A stretch of 64,000 nt of DNA from NCBI GenBank assembly GCA_024704765.1, contig JAKMXF010000111.1:310001-374000 (forward strand), written 5' to 3'. Positions within the stretch are counted from its first letter, which is position 1. Each line of letters begins with the position of its first letter. Shown one piece after another: positions 33,636-46,100 of the stretch. A model generated the notes under the pieces. That model was not told the origin of the DNA, ran no database searches, and was given only the letters and a program-made list of their open reading frames with translations. Made by a program: the position numbers and the translations under genes. This DNA comes from Oopsacas minuta (Eukaryota; Porifera; Hexactinellida; Lyssacinosida; Leucopsacidae).

Positions 33636-34407
33636 TCAAACATATTTTTCCTCGTTCTTATCATTGTCTTCTTTTCCGTTCGCTGCTATAAAGAGCCCAC
33701 CTGCCACCACCGTGAGTACCGCTCCGACATCAACACCTACTGCTCCTGCCACAACTGCTTTTTGAACCTGACCAGATTTCTTCTTACCAGTAGCACAAAA
33801 TGAAGCGAAATGTTCACAATTATTAAAAACTAGGCTGTAATCGTCCCATTCTTCTGGGTGTTTAAGATAGTATCTTGCTACTTCTACTATTTGTTCTCTG
33901 GGGTGTGTGGCATCATACCTATAATGTACATACAGTAAACATCAACAAGACACAGAGGTTTTATTTGGAACCTCGTTAATACGAAGATCAACGGGCGGTC
34001 AAATTTGTTATCTTTATCCTGAATATGTAATAACCAGAGTACAGGTAAACCTCCGAAATGCTGCACTCTTGGGAACAGCACTTGTGCCGGGTCTTCAGAG
34101 GTTGTCGTGTTTCAAAACTGCTGCTTTCGAGGTTTACCTGACGTCTTTCCCGGAAATTCTTATTAACGAAGTTTCACTGTATTTACCTTTTAAGTGACAC
34201 TTCATATCCACTGGCGAACTCATCATAGCTCATTAATTTGATACCATCTTGTGAGAAATGTATTACCCCTTCATCTCCTATATAAACACCGTAGTGATTA
34301 GCTAATTCAAAGACTTTATTGTCTCTGTATATAACATCTCCTGGCTGTAAATTGTTCTGTGTAACAGCCTTACCCATGGTTCTTAATTCAATGATAAGTA
34401 AGTCCAT
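33636..34407 (-). CDS. LRAT-domain protein (PLAAT/HRASLS-like)
   Basis: Two exons, 34187-34407 and 33636-33918, join in frame (LK-R split codon) to 167 residues, the usual PLAAT length. The NlpC/P60-like thiol fold is readable in order: LQPGDVIY at about residue 21; the H-box HYGVYIGDEGVIHF, whose first His is the catalytic base; and NNCEHFASFCATG with the catalytic Cys. A hydrophobic alanine/valine-rich segment near the C-terminus (AVVAGAVGVDVGAVLTVVAG) is a likely membrane anchor, followed by a charged tail. The family includes phospholipase A/acyltransferases and lecithin-retinol acyltransferase. ATG at 34407 is used; a second at 34377 is possible. The intron carries a nested MITE pair. 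Converges with the MAGUK gene. Confidence 0.85.
33965..34180. mobile_element. Nested MITE pair in the LRAT intron
   Basis: Outer ends: GGAACCTCGTTAATACGAAG at 33969 and inverse TTATTAACGAAGTTTCACTG ending 34179. Inside, a second element (34042-34140) has ends CAGGTAAACCTCCGAAATG and inverse CTTTCGAGGTTTACCTG. The outer family recurs at 34564 and 48926. Confidence 0.7.
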
Positions 34408-34563
34408 CAAATTTGTAGGATTTTGTTATTATAGAATTTCGGATATTTGCCTATTAATGTTTAAAATGTAATTCAATATTTGGGCCATAAATAGTACCAA
34501 TTATTGCGTGTAAAAGGTAAATAATATGGAATAATCATACGTCAACACTTTCACTAGTGAATA

Positions 34564-34738
34564 CAGTAGAACTTCGTTAATACGAATATCCAGATATGAG
34601 AAACAATATTTACACAAAATCAGGTTCCTATAATGATTATTCAAAATTGGCTCATATTACTCTGGTTAATATGAATTCCAGTAAAAGCGAACAAATTTTG
34701 ATTGTCCGTTGGTGTTCGTATTTACGAGGTTACACTGT
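34564..34738. mobile_element. MITE (CTCGTTAATACGAAT family)
   Basis: Ends CAGTAGAACTTCGTTAATAC and inverse TTTACGAGGTTACACTG. 175 bp, no coding content. It lies just past the inverted receptor-exon duplicate, and a relative lies at the matching place beyond the real receptor gene. Confidence 0.75.
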
Positions 34739-34756
34739 TAATAGCATATTGAGTAA

Positions 34757-35005
34757 TACAAGAAAAAAGAAATGAAAGAAAGTTAAAAGAGTTTATGAGT
34801 ATAGGAGAGTAAATAGGATATAGTAGATTAACAGTCAGAGAGGGAGTTAGTCTTGTAATTATCAGATTTGACTTTTAACCGAATTCCTAGTAAGATATCT
34901 CTTGATACAGAACACTGCAATTATTGCAACAGCTAAAATCGCAGCAATAACGAGCAATAAGAATACTATTACTGTAATTAAGACACCTTCTTGAGCATAA
35001 ACATT
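34757..35005 (-). repeat. Inverted repeat flanking receptor 1, left arm
   Basis: About 248 bp whose reverse complement matches 48642-48889 with about five differences, all transitions. It contains the transmembrane and tail codons plus about 105 bp of 3' UTR of the receptor gene. Confidence 0.9.
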
Positions 35006-35072
35006 TTCACTTTTTTGGATGGTAGCATATTGATTCTCATAAATTTGTGTTTCACGGTCGGTAATTCTGACT
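34862..35072 (-). pseudogene. Orphan receptor transmembrane exon (inverted duplicate)
   Basis: An acceptor-like TTTTTTGAG precedes a phase-1 exon: VRITDRETQIYENQYATIQK, then NVYAQEG, a 25-residue transmembrane segment (VLITVIVFLLLVIAAIL...) and the tail CIKRYLTRNSVKSQI, then stop. From NVYAQEG onward it is nearly identical to the last exon of receptor 1; before that it is unrelated. No lectin or Ig exon was found on this strand up to 37.1 kb. It is open and splice-ready, so it may be an alternative terminal exon after an inversion, or just a duplicate. Confidence 0.65.
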
Positions 35073-37026
35073 CAAAAAACTTTATGAATAATTACATGTG
35101 AACTTAGCAATCTTAATAGTCGTCTTCACGTTAAAACACAGGAATTCAACATCTGCAGTAAATTGCACATTGTATGTAGACTTTTAATGTTTGTGAGAAA
35201 TTCTTACACTCAACAATATGAATGCTTTTCTAATGAATTATAATTTGTAAAGCCACAGGTACACTTCTCTGGAAATTTGTTTAGGAATATAAGAGAAATT
35301 ATCATAAACATGCCGGCCTTCTTTTCATGCAATAATGAACTGTAGCATAACTATTATTATATCGAACAAAATATCAGTAAGTTGGACGCAGCTGAAGTCC
35401 AAAGAACATCCCGATGTTGGCGAATTGACAACATCCTCCACAACATATACATAAATTCAAACTAAGGCAATTAATACAGAAATCCTTTTAGCAACTAAGT
35501 ATGAATTGTGGAAATCAACATCATATGAGTTAAGATATCAATTATAGAAAATTATCTATTTCTTCATACCACGCTGTCTATCTACAACTTCACACAATGT
35601 ATCAACCTTACTGATCTCTGAATTAATGTATTTATTCTGTGTTTTGTAAAGTTATGCTACTATTACGATACTCATATTATGGCGAGCGAATATTATCGAC
35701 AATTATGAATTAAAGTTGAATGGCGTGAAAATCACTAAAATGGAATGAAAAATTTAAAAAATTCTCCCATATTTTCCAATTTTAACGCCATCACCTATTG
35801 GACTGCTAGAATAATCATAGACAGACAAATGTCCTACTTCAGCACATCCCTATTTAGCTACATGAAATTTTAAGAAATATATTACGAATATTGTTTACAT
35901 CAAATTGGCTGTTGGAAAGCTAGAACATATATAATTACTACTGATATGATTAGTGAATTAATCATATCGAGTTTGGTCTTAAGAGTTAAGGTAATTAGAC
36001 TTTGCTCACTTAGATATCTCTATGAACAGATATACGTGGCTAATTAATATTTCATATTACCTTGAATAATATCCACCCCTGAAGCTCCTCTATATATTGG
36101 TTTGTAAGGATAAATACATATAACGCAAACACAAGTATGATTATATCGAATTATTGTGTTTAAAATATCAAAACTATGTTGTGGAAGGTTTTATTTGCAC
36201 TAGCTCGGGATGCGGATATTCCTATTAGATCTCTCCTTTATTCCATACCCGTGTTGACATATTTTACTAGCTTTAAAATTGGGATCTGATAGTATACTTT
36301 AGGGGTATAGCCAGTGGCAGTGCCAGGGGGAGAGGAAAAACGGGGGCATTTGCCCCGGGTCTGACAGATCCTCAGACCACCACTGCCAATTATATAATAA
36401 CATTTTGTCCTGGGTTTGAAATCCTGGCACCGTCCCTGCGTATAGCACATAATTTACCTTCTAGGGATTTTTCAGCAGAAAATATGTTTCTTCAATAAAT
36501 CAATAGAAATAATTGATATAGCAATAGTAATAGCTGGCGAAGAAAATTCCTCTATTCATCCAGAATTATTAACAAACATCATGGGCGGACCAAGGCGCTG
36601 ATAATTGGGGGCAAAACTGGGCAGTGGAGGAGTTAGGTCATTTATGCAATATACATTCGATTGTATAATCTTGATGAGACAGTGGGATTGACACACAAAA
36701 CTTGATACGTGTACCCAAAGTGTGAATCACTAGTCAGATGTGACTATTTACTTGGACAATTGATTCCCTTAATGAATACACGTATTTCAAAAATAGAAAT
36801 GAAAGTCATTTTGCCGCCCTGTGGAGCATCAAATTCTTTCTAGTCAGTAATGTTTTTCAAGATAGTTTTACAAAAATAAGCACTTCTATTTCGCTCCACG
36901 TCCTCGGAGGCCCTTAAATCGCTATATTTCCTCGAATTTGGTGACTCTGACTCAGTTGGGGATGCTTATGACTCTCGATCCTAAAAACTTTTGGACTCCT
37001 GATATGTGCACAGAGCTAGAATGAGC
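35073..37026. other. Intergenic stretch 5' of receptor 1
   Basis: Mostly AT-rich and without convincing exons. One weak minus-strand candidate (about 36058-36150) reads a hydrophobic IIILVFALYVFIL stretch followed by a GT donor; not called as a gene. A small hAT element lies at 36312-36438. Confidence 0.4.
36312..36438. mobile_element. Small hAT-type MITE
   Basis: 127 bp between CAGTGGCAGTGCCAGGGGGA and inverse CCTGGCACCGTCCCTG, flanked by 8-bp duplications GGTATAGC / CGTATAGC (7 of 8 match). GC-rich against its surroundings. An open frame crossing it (36238-36450) is spurious. Confidence 0.75.
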
Positions 37027-37034
37027 TATATAAG
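37027..37034 (+). promoter_or_regulatory. TATA box of receptor 1
   Basis: TATATAAG lies 80 bp before the receptor's start codon, so transcription would begin near 37060, leaving a short 5' UTR. No competing TATA box is closer. Confidence 0.5.
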
Positions 37035-37113
37035 TAAGCAAATCCATCGAATAGATCGCTTCATTTCACATACATTGAGACTAGAATAGTACTGATAGTA
37101 TTCTAACTGTGAG

Positions 37114-40100
37114 ATGAAATCGCTAATTTTCTCAATCTTGCTGTTAACTTTGCATCTTCAACAGATAATATGTTCAGGTAATATATTTTGTAGATAATTT
37201 TTCGCAGTAGAGTATTCACTAGATATAATATTGTATAATGGAAGTCGGACAAGACGCGACCCTTGGCGGATCCAGGGGGGGTGGGGGACGTATCCCTCCA
37301 TCAGGATATATTACATGATATGGAATCATAATGGTATTGGAAAATCATGCCAATACACTGAAATATTGGCCCAGTTTGCAAACCGTAAATTTTAAGCTCT
37401 CTTTGCTTGCATATTAACCTCAATCATATATGAATATTGTTTCAATCTACGGACGGTTATACCTAACGTAATTATTCGAAAATTACCTTATACAAATGGA
37501 TGCAAGTCATAAATATGTTTATAAACACAACTAGCGCGCTTCGCTGGCTAGGTCCCTGCGGGACGGGCGGAAATATCCTTGAACTTTGTCACTTGTTTTG
37601 CATAAGTATGAAACAGCTACATTACAAAAAATGAGGAGCACTTAATGCTCTGTAGCTAATAAAAATAATGTTTTCTGTATAGTGGTCTTCTCAGGAAGTT
37701 TGCTACGAAGTGATTTTCAACCTTTTTGTATAATAACGCCTTTTCCAGGGGGAAATATTCCCCGGATTAACCGTTGAATCAAAATCTAGAACATCATTTG
37801 AATTATTGTCGAAAAGGTGTGAAAAATTGATTAATTATATGATAAATAAGTATACGTATGTATACACCTGACGAACATCAACAACGAATAGAATTACAGG
37901 TTACGTTCGGTGTAATACAGTTCGTTCATCAGGATATTAACTATACACCAAAGCGTTACTCATACATGGAAGTTCTGTATAATGTATAAATCATACTTTG
38001 CTTCGCTAATATATTGCAGGAAACATAGAACTAAATTCTCTTAATTACACTCTTTCATATCCAGGTGCAAATTTTGGACTTCCAGATAATGGATGCCAAG
38101 GAATTACATCTAGTGGAAAGTGTATAAACTATGTTAATAATGCGATCGGAATAAATTGGGAGAATTCTAAAGCTCTATGCACAGCACCTCAAACAATAGC
38201 TTCTATTTCTTCCAGCGAAGAGAATGATGTGTTGTACAGCCTCACTGATGTATCTACTGGCTACGTAGATTGCTGGATAGGATTTAATGACATAATTACA
38301 GAGAATTCATTTGGGTGGGTTGACGACAGCTCAGTTAGCTATACAAACTGGGGCTATGGTCAGCCAAATGAGGGATCAGGAGATGAAGACTGTGTACAAA
38401 TAACTCCAGACTCTTATTGGTATGATATTTCATGTGAAGACATTAAGCACTGCTTATTTTGCAGTTCTGAAGGTAAAATATTTAATATTATTAGATGCAT
38501 TATTTCTGATATTTTAATCATTATATCAATTTCTAGTTGACAGATTTGGACGTGTTGTTCCAGAAGCAGGCTTGGGAGATTTTACAATCTTAACCCAAGA
38601 CACTACACTATACTGCATTGAGGAGGGAACATACTCTTTAACCTGGCGCTCTACTTTCATAGGTGGATATAGTGACATTATCATTATTCCCACTCCTAAT
38701 ACGCACGGTGAAAGTGAGTTAGATATCCAGCTGGATGAGCCGGGCTACTATATGTGTGAGGCTACGATAAACAATGGGATACCTAAGATGTATACAGTAG
38801 CATTATTGAAATCTGGAATCTATCAAGGTAATCAAAATTCAAGTCTGTAGCACCTAGAAGGTCCTTAATCTATTCTAAACAAATACTATTCGCAGTTTTA
38901 TATGAACGCACTAAACCAGGAATTATATCCATATTTCAATGCATCAAAATTTGCTGAAAAATTCCTATTATTGTTAAAGTGTTATGTATGATCATTTAGT
39001 GGACCCATTCGGAGAAGATGTGATTAACTCATTTTTCCAAGCTTTAAGTGACAACACTATCCTAACTACAAGCCAAACTATATACTGCCTCGCGAGCACA
39101 GAAGATACTTCGAGATTTAACTGGGTGTACATTAATGCAGACGGTATTGCAACAACCTTACCTCATGTAATGGGTACCAGCAAGGGAGTTAGTGCTTTGT
39201 ATATAAACACTGCTAATCCAGGTTCATACAGCTGTGAAGCGACACTTAATGATGGAACCAAAAGTATATTTACTGTAATTCTTGCGCCAACTCTGTATAC
39301 AGGTAACCAACTATGTGTTTACTACTAATGAATTCAAATTATACTGTCACAAAAGATATTTTTAGCAATGCATTTAAGGCAATGTTGCAACTGAATAGTC
39401 CAATATTGGCTGCTGCCGAGTATCAGTATTCGGTATTCGGCTGACTGAATATATTTGGCTGATCGACTATCTATTCGGTCGGAGCAGTTTCAACCTTGAA
39501 TTCAAACAACTTAATTTTCCTGGGAAAATCTCGGACAACTAAAATTTTTCACTTTTTTGGCTGATTTCTCTGGAAAACATAGATTTTGAAAGTGATTAAT
39601 TTATAAACTATCTGAGGTCTTTTTACCGAAGGTACTGTTATTAGACAAAAAGATTTTTCACTTTCAAAATCAAAATTTTCCAAAAATCATCCTAAAGTGA
39701 GCAAAGATGAAACTTTGGTGGATTTCAGTATTACATATCAAACTTGGTTGCATTCCTGGTGGTTAGCGGAATTTCGGTTACACGAGATTTTTTCTAAGAA
39801 ATGATGTAGCATGAAACATGTCAATAGCTTCATATTGAATCTCCTAATCCCTAGATCCAATAATTGGATGTGATGCAATTACTGACAACGGTAATTGCTA
39901 CAGATATATCTACATCGCTAGCGGGCTTAGCTTTTCTGATGCTCAATCCAGTTGTGAAGCAAATGGAGGAGATCTAGCTTCAATATTTTCTAGTAGAGAA
40001 GATAACTTGTTGAGAAGTCTAGTACCTAATAGTGATACCAATTGCTGGATAGGGTTGGAAAACTTTTATGCCGACGCAGCCCAACATGCATGGATTGATG

Positions 40101-43100
40101 GCACTCCTGTTGAATACCATGATTTCGACCTCAGCGGTTGTAGACGTCGTAGAGGTCTTGAACTCGATGAACCAGCTAGATATCGTAGAACTGTTGTAGA
40201 TTGTTTGAGTATTGCTGTTCGAGGTACCTGGCGTACAAGTTCTTGTGCTAATACAAAATCTTGCTACTTTTGCACGAATAAAGGTAAATTTGTAACAATA
40301 TTAATATTTAGAATTCAATCAAATATCGCATCTCATGATTCATTATCTATTTCAGTGAGAAAGATGTTTGCAATGCAATGAATATATATGTTTGTGTAGT
40401 GAGTCAATTTGGACAACTTATTGAACCAAACCAATACACAAGTTTGTCTGATAATGCTATTCTGACTGCTTCAACAACTCTACACTGTATTACAGAACCG
40501 CTAGGCAATTCACAGGTTATCTGGAGTTATGTCGGTCTAGATGGGACAACAAGTAAGACGTTTGATGTTGCAACAGATGCTACTACGGGGTTAGTTCATT
40601 GGATGTAGACATAAATACTCCTGGATACTACAGCTGTGAAGTGACACAGTTCAGAGGAGAGGATAGGAAGAAGTATACTACAGCACTACTCAATCCATAT
40701 ATCACAACAGGTATGTATATATTAATCTGTAGGAATTGGAGATAGGTTTACTTACTAACAAATATACAATATTCCTATAGTGATTTCAGCTGGAGATACA
40801 CGGTATTATACACACGGATTAGACAAAGATGGTATTCTCCTATTTTGCAAAAGTTTTGACCACTCGGTAACATTTGGGAACATTGCATGGAGAACAGCTT
40901 CCGCCGTTGAATACCCTAACCCTCTAGATGTTAGTAATATCCCTTCAGACTTCTATATGATTGATTGTATTGATAAGAGTACTGGTAACAAGCTATTTAC
41001 TGTTGATTTACGTATTCAAGGTTTGTCATACACAGTGGAGCTTACTACTAACCAATATAGAATGTGTTTATTAATTATTTTCTTACAGGTCCGCCTGTTG
41101 GAACTATCCAAGAATTGAATATTGAGACATTCTCTCTCCCTCCTCCTCTACTAAATAAAGCATATGTTCCTTACAATACAACAACAACAGATCTTAGTAT
41201 TAATGTGATGTACACCAATATGGGTTGGAGAGGTCCTGCAGTCGAATCCTCTGATAGTAATGTACGAGTAACAATGTTCTTAAGTGTTGATATAGGTGAA
41301 TACTACTTTTATGCCATTAACTGGGATAAAGAGAAACAGTTAGCTTTACAGATCCTGATTGAAGGTTTGTTCTGTTTTGAAAAGATTGATAGAAATTATG
41401 ACAGAATTATTATACAAATTGAATTATATAAATATTCCTCTAGTTTATCCACTCGGAATCTTCCAAGGGAGTTCCATTTTATATTTAGAAGAATATTCAA
41501 TTGTAGAAAATGGCGAAACACTCAACTGTGCAGATTATGACCAATCTACAATAGCCTGGTACTTATATGAATTCCAAACGAGGGTTACTCAATTGCTCCA
41601 CGAGGCCACAGGTACTATCCAATTGACATTAGGACAATTACCTGCAGGCCTTCTCTATTGTCAGGTAGTAGAAAGAGGAGCATACGCGCCTACCTATCAC
41701 GATCTTGTTCTCAATGGTCCAAGTCTTACAGGTTAGATAACTTCCTATACATTCTCCATATATAATTCCAAATGTAAATCTTTTGAGTTAATCTGTATAT
41801 GTATAACCACTTCCTCCAACGCCTGTTTCTCAATGATATTTGATTATTATTATTATATGACTAAGGCTGTTGGTTGAATATAGAAATTTACAAGAAATTT
41901 TTCTTCTGAGAAACCCAAAAATTTCAATTCATCAAAGCTGTAAATTCGTGTTTTTTTTTTCTAATGGAGCACAAAAATTGATTATTCAATAAAATCTTTC
42001 GTCAATTTCCTTACTTATAGATTTAAGTTTCACTGATGTGAGCATAATTCCCTTTCCCTGCTTATTGAAGTTGCCTATTTATAGAGGCCTCTATTATAGA
42101 GATTGCACTGTTTCAACCAGACAATCTCAGGCCTCAAATATGTATTCATAATGTGCATTGAATTAATAAATGTATCTGCATGATTTTCCACAGTTGTTGA
42201 AGAATCAAATTCTTACATATTCACAAGAGATCAACAAAGCGATACTGAAGAATTGTTATTATGTCACAAAGCTGACAACTCTCTTAATGCTGTTTTCCTT
42301 ATTTGGAGAGAAGTGGGTCAGACAAAATTGTATTTTAATCCTCTATCAACAAACTATATACAAATATACAGAAGATATCTTATGGAATGCATTGATGCTG
42401 TCACGAATGAAACAATATTAACAATAGACCTCTTGCTACAAGGTTTGATTGATTCAATTTATCAACATATTAGCTAAATACTATACTCGTGTACCAAAAT
42501 AACGATAATCATATACAATGGATGCCAGTTATAAGAACATCCTTGGGAGTATCAATTAGTGCATGTTGTTATAACCGGCATACCGTAATACAATAATACA
42601 GTCAACATCCGATAACTTGAACACTGAAATGTGTTTGCATAATCGAATCTTCGTGTTAACGGATGTATACTATATATGAAAATCGTTTTCCAGAGCATCT
42701 TGCTAATAACCGGCATCCACTACACTGTACTTGTTATTGTTTGTATTTACTACATTTATAGGACCAGTTTTGATAACACTTTATGATGGATTCTATGAGA
42801 GTGCTATATCAACGTCAGCATCATTAAACTACAGAGCTCAGGATGTAGTACTAAGTGCTAATGTAGTTGGTAGATGGATGAAGCCTGATCAAACTTATGT
42901 CGAAGATAGCTCTATTACATTCTCAACTTTTGAATTGTCTGATGTAGGAATGTATACCTTTTCGATCCCTAATTGGGATTTGAATAGTGGATATACAGGA
43001 GATTCAACAATAGAATTTACTGGTATGTATTTACAGCGTTTCCTACCTGTAGTGCATGGATCAGGTCTACAGGATCTCAAAAATTCGTATTAAAATCTAT

Positions 43101-46100
43101 GGAAGGGGTCCACGGGTGAAAAGGGTTGGGATACGCTGATCTATATGCTATTATTTTACCGACATTATTCTCATTAGTTTATCAAGCTGGACTTCTAATA
43201 ACTGCAAATACGTATGAAGAATTGCCTAACTATTCCGTGATTCCTGCTAGCACGACTCTATACTGCATAGATACAGTTGACAATGAAGTTGAATGGCAAT
43301 ATGAAGATCTAGCTGGTACCATTACTAATATCGAGTCTTTTACAGAGTCAGAGACTGGAGTTAGTTTACTGAGTGTAAGCATTGATGAACCTGGATTCTA
43401 CAGGTGTACTTTGGATACCATTAGTGATAAATATATTCATACTACTGTCATTCTTAACACTTCAATCTATACAAGTATGTATACATATTTTAAATATTTA
43501 CATATATAACAAATAAGTGCATGTAGCATGAACAAGGCATAATCTCTTTCTCTAGTTGTCCAGCAGGCGGGTCAATTATTCACATACACGATTGGAATAG
43601 ATGCAGCGAGCACGAGCCTAATCTGTGTAGGAGAAGGGAGTCGAGTTTATATAAATATTGATTCGACAGAAGAACTGAGTAACCCTTTAGAGGTTAGAAG
43701 TATCCCAAATGATGGAAATACGCACACGATTGCATGTAAAGATACAGATATTGATAGCACGATTATCTCTTTCTCCCTCTTTATACAAGGTCTGTTACAT
43801 AATGTACAGATAGTCTCTATTTTAATAAGAACAGGATAAGTGGATTACAGTTGTGGAACTATCATGAATAATTGTACAATACGCAACGAGTTCTATCCGC
43901 TAACAATATTTCTTGTTTAAAGTATCTGCGGTCAACTACAATTACATTAACACACGAATATATTGAAATACCCGCTTATATCAAAACCTTAAATTGCATT
44001 ATGCTACCAAACCTTCAAATTGACATAAATTACACTAATTTTATTGAACTCAGCTTATATTGAAGTAATTATCGTGGTCCCTTGAGCTTACTGGTAATGC
44101 CAATAAATATAATGTAATTTCCACAACAGGACCACCAGTCATAACGCTAGATGCTGGAACATCCGACAACTACGAACTGCTATCACCAGAAATCAATTCA
44201 GCATATGTCAATCTTAAGTCTCCTAACGTAGGCCTACATGTGAATATTCCAGGTAGATGGCAGAGGCCAGATGAGACATTTGTGGAAGATATCTCGATAA
44301 TCTTTCCAGTATTTGACTTAACATATGAAGGTTTATACAAGTTCTATGTCATTAATTGGGACAATGAGGAAACACTAGCTATGCAGATATTGATTACAGG
44401 TATGGTATAATTGTATTATCAAATTATTCCTTAGTTTATATTTTTTCTTTCTGATTAGTGTATCCATTTGGAGAAAGGATTGATGAGAATACGTACAGAG
44501 CTATTTTAGAAAAAAATTCATACTTGACTGCTAGCACAACTCTCTACTGTAAAGGAGCGACTGACTTGGCTTTTGTCGTCATTGGAAGTAACTCCCAAAC
44601 TCCAATTGATTCTGGGTCTGAAGTTAGTATATTTGATGCTGAGTCCCCTGGTCTATATATCTGTAGAAGCACTGAGACTTATGAAATACTTCTTATTGAC
44701 GAATCAATACATACACGTAGGTTGAACGAACAATTTTAGTCATATGTGAGGAGGCTGCTCATCCAGCTAATTCCGAACACTTTTCATGTGCTTCCAACGC
44801 CCATAGAGTAAACATCCGAATCATTATTCACGTATACGATTGTTAAATATATCCAGTTTATATTCTATTTCTTTAATAGCTATACAAGCATCAAACTCCT
44901 ACACATATACACGAGATGTAGACAGAAATGATGCATCCCTTGTATGTATTACACCTGACAACAGTGATCCATTTTTCCAATTTTGGGTTGACATTGAGGA
45001 GAATTTGATTTCAAATTCTTACTACCTAAACGTGGATGCACTTGAGGATGGAATAAATCTATTAATCTGTATATCATCCAGTTTTACGAATACAATAGCA
45101 CTGACTGCAGACATATTCATACAAGGTTTGTTGACTTCAATAACAACAGAATCGTAACTGGCTCTTACTATACGGGTCTATACTCTAGTGATCATAGTAG
45201 TATTTGTGTAGTATATTTTATAACCAGCGCGTTTCGCTTGCTAGGTCTCTATATAGATATAATGTACCTTGTTGTTCCAACAGGTCCTCCTGAAATCACC
45301 CTGAATACAGGTACAGTAGAGAGTTATAATTCTCTTACTCCTGGTGACAACACAGCTAGTATAAATCTTCAAGCACAGAATGTAGTTCTAGCAACTAATC
45401 TAGCTGGTAGATGGCAGAGACCAAATGGAACATTTGTTGAAGATGACTCGATAACATTTCCAACTTTTGAGATATCAGATCAGGGAGTATACAAGTATTA
45501 TGTGAATAATTGGGATAAAATAGAAACATTAGCTATTCAAATACAATTATCAGGTACATCTCTATCTTATATGTATTGTATTGTTGTATGTAAATCCATG
45601 CAAACGACAAAAAACCTTTAAAAGAAATCGAATGGGAATAATACATTCCTAATGTTATAACTCACAAGCATAATCTGATTATTAAAACTTTAACTGCCGA
45701 CGAGGAATAAAAATATTCACATTAGAAGAATCCTATACCCGAGGTGCACATTCACCCCCAGAAAGGACCCATGTACCAATTTTCATGTCAATCGAAACAG
45801 GAGATTTCTCAGGGTACCCCGCACTGACGGAAGTAGTACACCGTCCATTGCAATAGGCTATTTCCCTATAGGAACTGAATCAACAATAATTTTCTTGGAT
45901 AAATGAATATTATCTAACTTAACACATTTCTTAACAATATACTTTAGTGTTTACATTTGGACAAGAGATAGCATCAAGTGTATACGAAGATTTATCAGAT
46001 CTTTCAGTATTGACTACAAATACTACTCTATATTGCATAACAGAGAAGATAGACATTCCAGAAGTAATCTGGAACTATGAAGATCTACAAGGTGTCAGGA

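Noticed and set aside
36058-36150. Hydrophobic exon linked to the orphan TM exon
   Set aside because: Only a donor is convincing; no acceptor in frame and no similarity to receptor modules.
37537-37565. Helitron 3' end (GCGCTTCGC hairpin near CTAG)
   Set aside because: Similar short GC palindromes occur at 15.5, 45.2 and 51.1 kb, but no consistent CTRR end or 5' TC start could be paired.
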